The notes below the pieces were generated by a model. That model saw only the letters and a program-made list of their open reading frames with translations. It made no database searches and was not told the DNA's origin. Below are positions 60,968-64,000 of a DNA stretch of 64,000 bases, in pieces. A program made the position numbers and the translations under genes. This stretch comes from Wenzhouxiangella sp042310355 (GTDB lineage: Bacteria; Pseudomonadota; Gammaproteobacteria; Xanthomonadales; Wenzhouxiangellaceae), in contig NZ_JBHJMR010000006.1 of the NCBI RefSeq assembly GCF_042310355.1, positions 1 through 64,000 of the forward strand, given 5' to 3'. Numbering within the stretch: the stretch's first letter is position 1; each line of letters begins with the position of its first letter.

Positions 60968-62707
60968 ATGCTCCAGTTCCGAATGCGCACCTGGCGTTCT
61001 CTCGCAGGCTTTCTGGCCGTTCTTTGCGCCCTGCTGCCCCTGGCCGCATCGGCCCAGCCCACGCCGCCGGCGGAGATCCGGATCGAACGCGACAGCCTGC
61101 ACGTGGTGCTGGTCTCCGCGCGCGAGGCCTACACCTGCCACATCGAATTCCGCGACGACGGCGGGCAGGATGTGGTCGCCCGGCGGATCGATCCGCTGGC
61201 CGGTACCACGCAGTGGCGCAGGGTGGTCGAGTCGCTGGACGGAGATGCGAGGAACTGCGCGCTGGACTACGTCGCGGCCGAGGATGTCCTCGTCGCCGCC
61301 TACGACGGCGTCAACAACACCCGCTCGATCAAGGTCGCTCGCGTCGACGCCCAGACCGGCGCGGTCCAGACGCTCGACCGCAACTATGCCACCAGCAGCA
61401 CGTATCCCGACGTCGGCATCGTGGTCGACGACGACGGGGCCGTGTTCTTGACTCATTGGAAAGGAGATGCTCACCAACTAGTGGCCTGGCCCAGCACGGC
61501 GGCGTTGGTGGATCCGGGCGTCATGCCAAGGGATCGCCTATTGTGGAGCGGCGCTGATTCGGGTTGTTTCACGATGCCCGGATCCGGCGACTCGGAGATC
61601 GGCCCGGACGGCAAAGTCTGGATTTCCTTCGGCCAGAATGGCTTTTCTTGCAGCCAGCGTGGGATCACGCACGTCGCCTTCGAACTGGACGGGTCCGGCA
61701 ACCCGGTCGACAGCTGCGCGCCCGGCGATGCTTGTTTTCCGTTTCTCGACGGCTTCTACGATGACAACGACCCCGATGGCTCGTCGGGGAGGGTCTACGC
61801 CGACTGGATCGAGGTCGACTTCAACGGCAGCCCGAACCGCGAGATCTTCGCCATCTACCCGGATGCATTCGGTCTGGGGCAAAGACTTTATGCTCGGGTC
61901 ATGGAGTCCGGCGAGAACCCGGAGCAGATCGCCCTTCCGATCAACACGACCATCGATGTCGAGACCATCGGCGGGGAGTGGATCCTCGCGCGGCGCAACG
62001 CCGCCGACACGCTGGATATTCATCACTTTCCCACCGGCGTCCAGTCCGATGGAGATGACGGCGGCCTGGCCGAGCTCGGCGCACCGGTCACGATCGACTC
62101 GCCGTTCTGCGGCACGGAGACGGACCTCGATAACGACGCCATCCGCGTCGATGACGACCTCGCCGGCCGCGGCCTGGCTGCCGTGGCCCACTACACCTGC
62201 AACGACCCGTCCGCGACGGTCAGGGCCGAGGGTTCGCTGGTCGTGCAGTTGATCGACCCCGACTTCCCCGACGCCGACCTGGCCGTGACCATCGACGACG
62301 GGCAGACCCAGGCCGATCCGGGCCAGACCGTGACCTACACGGTGGTCGCCACCAACAACGGGCCGGAAGCCAACGGCAACGTGTGGGTCGACACCACCCT
62401 GCCGCCGCAATCGAGCTGCAGCTGGACGAGCACGGCCGCGGGTGGAGCCACCGGCAACGCGGTCTCGGGCAGCGGCGATCTGCAGGAGGCGCTGGCGATG
62501 CCGGCCGACGCGACGGTGACCTACACCATCGACTGCACCATCGCCGACAACGCCACGGGAACGCTCGACGCGGTCGTCACGATCGACTCCCCGGCCTCCG
62601 ACGACCCGCCCGTCGAGCCCAGCGCGGACAACAGCGACAGCGATTCCAACGCGCTCGGCCCGGTGGTCGACCCGGTCTTCGAGGATCGCTTCGAGCCGAC
62701 CGCGTAG
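60968..62707 (+). CDS. Secreted protein with DUF11 domain and DRFE tail
   Basis: The product is 579 residues: a signal peptide (about 1-26, ending AASA), a large N-terminal region (about 35-420) of beta-rich repeats with Asp/Asn loops that could be a propeller-like fold, and a DUF11 domain (about 438-540; DADLAVTIDDGQTQADPGQT, TYTVVATNNGPEANGNV, TTLPPQSSCSW). The C-terminus is VFEDRFEPTA, matching the subtilase tail. Cys residues are several and may pair. The ATG at 60968 follows a GGGGGG at 5 bases. I do not recognise the N-terminal family. The gene stands alone between the IS91 element and the RAYT remnants. Confidence 0.78.
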   Translation: MLQFRMRTWRSLAGFLAVLCALLPLAASAQPTPPAEIRIERDSLHVVLVSAREAYTCHIEFRDDGGQDVVARRIDPLAGTTQWRRVVESLDGDARNCALDYVAAEDVLVAAYDGVNNTRSIKVARVDAQTGAVQTLDRNYATSSTYPDVGIVVDDDGAVFLTHWKGDAHQLVAWPSTAALVDPGVMPRDRLLWSGADSGCFTMPGSGDSEIGPDGKVWISFGQNGFSCSQRGITHVAFELDGSGNPVDSCAPGDACFPFLDGFYDDNDPDGSSGRVYADWIEVDFNGSPNREIFAIYPDAFGLGQRLYARVMESGENPEQIALPINTTIDVETIGGEWILARRNAADTLDIHHFPTGVQSDGDDGGLAELGAPVTIDSPFCGTETDLDNDAIRVDDDLAGRGLAAVAHYTCNDPSATVRAEGSLVVQLIDPDFPDADLAVTIDDGQTQADPGQTVTYTVVATNNGPEANGNVWVDTTLPPQSSCSWTSTAAGGATGNAVSGSGDLQEALAMPADATVTYTIDCTIADNATGTLDAVVTIDSPASDDPPVEPSADNSDSDSNALGPVVDPVFEDRFEPTA

Positions 62708-62730
62708 GCGAGAGCCAGAACCAGCAGAAC

Positions 62731-63013
62731 CAGGACACCCACGATTACTTCGGCTGCGAATCCGGGACACCCACAATTTGTAGGAAAATGCCTACGGATC
62801 GTCACGACATTCGCCGGATGCCAGGGCAACTCGTTCGAGGCCAGCATTGGCCCATGGCCTATCCACGCAGCCAACGGGTCAGCGACGAGGAGCCCGACTT
62901 CTACCATTGCGTGAGCCGGTGCGTCCGGCGTGCGTTTCTGTGCGGCACCGACAGTTCCACCGGCCAGGACTTCGAACATCGCCGGCAATGGAACGAGGCT
63001 CGGATCTACAAGC
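62731..63013 (+). pseudogene. 5' end of a REP-associated tyrosine transposase (RAYT), truncated
   Basis: The segment begins with CCAGGACACCCACGATT (62731-62747) and a second GGGACACCCACAA (62763-62775). From the ATG at 62854 it encodes about 53 residues matching the N-terminus of Y1/RAYT transposases: YPRSQRVSDEEPDFYHCVSR, then CVRRAFLCGTD and FEHRRQW. The frame then runs into the repeat at 63021 and stops at 63046-63048. The HUH and catalytic Tyr parts are missing. It is on the + strand, opposite to the other two remnants. Confidence 0.8.
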
Positions 63014-63020
63014 TGAAAAA

Positions 63021-63346
63021 CCAGGACACCCACGATCTTCCTGGCTAAATCATCCTCTCCGTGGTCGTCCTGAGATAGAAGTCTGCGGAAGTTGGGGCTG
63101 AATTGGCTGCGATTATTGGGCGTATCAAGCCGTCCGCCGGTGGTCTGAAGCCGATTTCGCGCACGGGCTGGCACCCGGCTCATTCCGGTCAATCGAAATT
63201 CCAGGTCAGGAGAACGTCACCAGGGGACTGGCTGTTCTCGTAGCTTCTTGAGCGCGAACTCTCCGGACACGCCTTTCATCCAGCGCTGGCCCAGATCGGC
63301 AGCCTTCAGCATTAGCGCCTCGGCGGACCCGATTGCCCGGTAGTAG
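63021..63346. repeat. RAYT 3'-end repeat, copy 1
   Basis: It is nearly identical to 63513-63835, with one 3-base indel (an extra ATT near 63114) and few substitutions. It starts CCAGGACACCCACGATCTTC and ends GATTGCCCGGTAGTAG. In minus-strand sense it is the last 42 codons of a RAYT plus about 195 bases of 3' flank ending ATCGTGGGTGTCCTGG. Confidence 0.88.
63217..63345 (-). pseudogene. C-terminal fragment of RAYT transposase
   Basis: It encodes YYRAIGSAEALMLKAADLGQ and on to KKLREQPVPW then a stop (63217-63219), the same C-terminus as the partial gene at 63706-64000. The reading frame is lost upstream at the junction near 63346, where a CCAGGACACCCACGATT repeat begins. Confidence 0.8.
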
Positions 63347-63355
63347 GGGGAAAAA

Positions 63356-63504
63356 CCAGGACACCCACGATTTTCCTGGCTGAATCAGCCTCGGTGCGGT
63401 CGCCTGGGCATCAAAATCTGCTGATGATGGAGTCAAAGTGGCCCTGATTTGGCGTGTCGAGCGGCCCGCTGGTGGTCTGAGGCCGAGTTCGCCCACGGGC
63501 TGGT
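63356..63504. repeat. RAYT end repeat, copy 2 (partial, diverged)
   Basis: It corresponds to the first about 150 bases of copy 1. It starts CCAGGACACCCACGATTTTC and ends with GCCCACGGGCTGG; the middle is clearly diverged. It lacks the coding part. It separates copies 1 and 3. Confidence 0.8.
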
Positions 63505-63512
63505 AGGGAAAA

Positions 63513-63835
63513 CTAGGACACCCACGATCTTCCTGGCTAAATCATCCTCTCCGTGGTCGTCCTGAGATAGAAGTCTGCGGAAGTTGGGGCTAAATTGGCT
63601 GCGATTGGGCGTATCAATCCGTCCGCTGGTGGTCTGAAGCCGATTTCGCGCACGGGCTGGCACCCGGCTCATTCCGGTCAATCCAAATTCCGGGTCAGGA
63701 GAACGTCACCAGGGGACTGGCTGTTCTCGTAGCTTCTTGAGGGCGAATTCCCCGGATACGCCTTTCATCCAGCGCTGGCCCAGATCGGCAGCCTTCAGCA
63801 TTAGCGCCTCGGCGGACCCGATTGCCCGGTAGTAG
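63513..63835. repeat. RAYT 3'-end repeat, copy 3
   Basis: It starts CTAGGACACCCACGATCTTC and continues as copy 1. It is joined to the longer transposase reading frame, so it is the parental end. The segment from 63513 to 63705 is the 3' flank of that gene. Confidence 0.88.
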
Positions 63836-64000
63836 CGCCTCTCGGTGCCCTGCACGCGCCGCATCCACTCGCGGGGGTGGTTGGCGAGGCTCCATAGACC
63901 ATCGGGCGGCGCTTCCTCGGTGGGGGATAACTTGCCGCGCTTGTCAGGATGGGCCTGGAGTCCGGTCCAGCGAACCAGATCGATGTAGCTGGATTCGGTG
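63706..64000 (-). CDS. RAYT (Y1) transposase, C-terminal part, runs off the window
   Basis: 98 codons are visible before the TGA (63706-63708). The translation reads TESSYIDLVRWTGLQAHPDK then RGKLSPTEEAPPDGLW, NHPREWMRRVQ and ends KLREQPVPW. YIDLVRWTG...DKRG is the typical C-terminal region of RAYT transposases that act on REP sequences. The N-terminal HUH and Tyr motifs would be beyond 64000, so activity cannot be judged. Confidence 0.82.
   Translation of the reverse strand, partial: TESSYIDLVRWTGLQAHPDKRGKLSPTEEAPPDGLWSLANHPREWMRRVQGTERRYYRAIGSAEALMLKAADLGQRWMKGVSGEFALKKLREQPVPW

Overview
The window is GC-rich, densely packed chromosomal DNA of a Gammaproteobacterium. Evidence for this is a type IV pilus pilMNOPQ operon divergent from a class A PBP gene, Kdo/lipid A genes (waaA, lpxL), ErpA, AmpE, SixA, HutF/HutG and a trpE-G-D-C run. 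The secreted proteins and the intergenic repeat clutter fit a Wenzhouxiangella/Xanthomonadales-Chromatiales type of genome, but that placement is inference. No rRNA, tRNA or CRISPR was found.

Layout. 0.2-8.2 kb: hemJ, a possible sRNA, erpA, ampE, a secreted amidohydrolase and an Att-type ABC operon (ATPase, giant FtsX-like permease, AttH-like lipocalin). 8.3-22 kb: panD behind a structured, terminator-ended leader, pgi, a lipoprotein, a MATE pump, sppA, an AGCS alanine symporter, mnmG, a Tyr-rich lipoprotein, a conserved hypothetical and mrcA. 22-30 kb: pilMNOPQ followed by a large Ig-like-repeat lipoprotein. 30-40 kb: a translationally coupled hutG-hutF-methyltransferase-msrC operon, sixA, a threonine dehydratase-like gene, pepN, an AmpD-like amidase and a second secreted amidohydrolase. 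40-48.5 kb: pcm, tolC, waaA, lpxL, a GT-B glycosyltransferase, an O-antigen ligase-like protein, purC and rpe. 48.5-54 kb: a secreted subtilase and a PAS-GGDEF diguanylate cyclase, both framed by repeats. 54-58 kb: trpEGDC. 58-64 kb: an accessory stretch with a zeta-toxin-like pair, an IS91-family transposase gene, a secreted DUF11 protein and several broken copies of a REP-associated tyrosine transposase (RAYT).

The most unusual structures are these. (1) A 184-bp near-symmetric palindrome is inserted in the IS91 transposase gene; removing it restores the frame exactly. RAYT remnants lie about 3 kb away. (2) A structured leader with an intrinsic terminator lies directly before panD. (3) A family of nested, bimodular inverted repeats recurs at seven intergenic sites. 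(4) 92-bp direct repeats bracket the subtilase gene. (5) Two otherwise unrelated secreted proteins share a C-terminal F-x-D-R-F-E tail. (6) Codon usage changes abruptly inside trpC, next to the accessory region.

Gene starts were chosen from ribosome binding sites, overlaps and family length. All family assignments come from reading the translations, and no database search was run.
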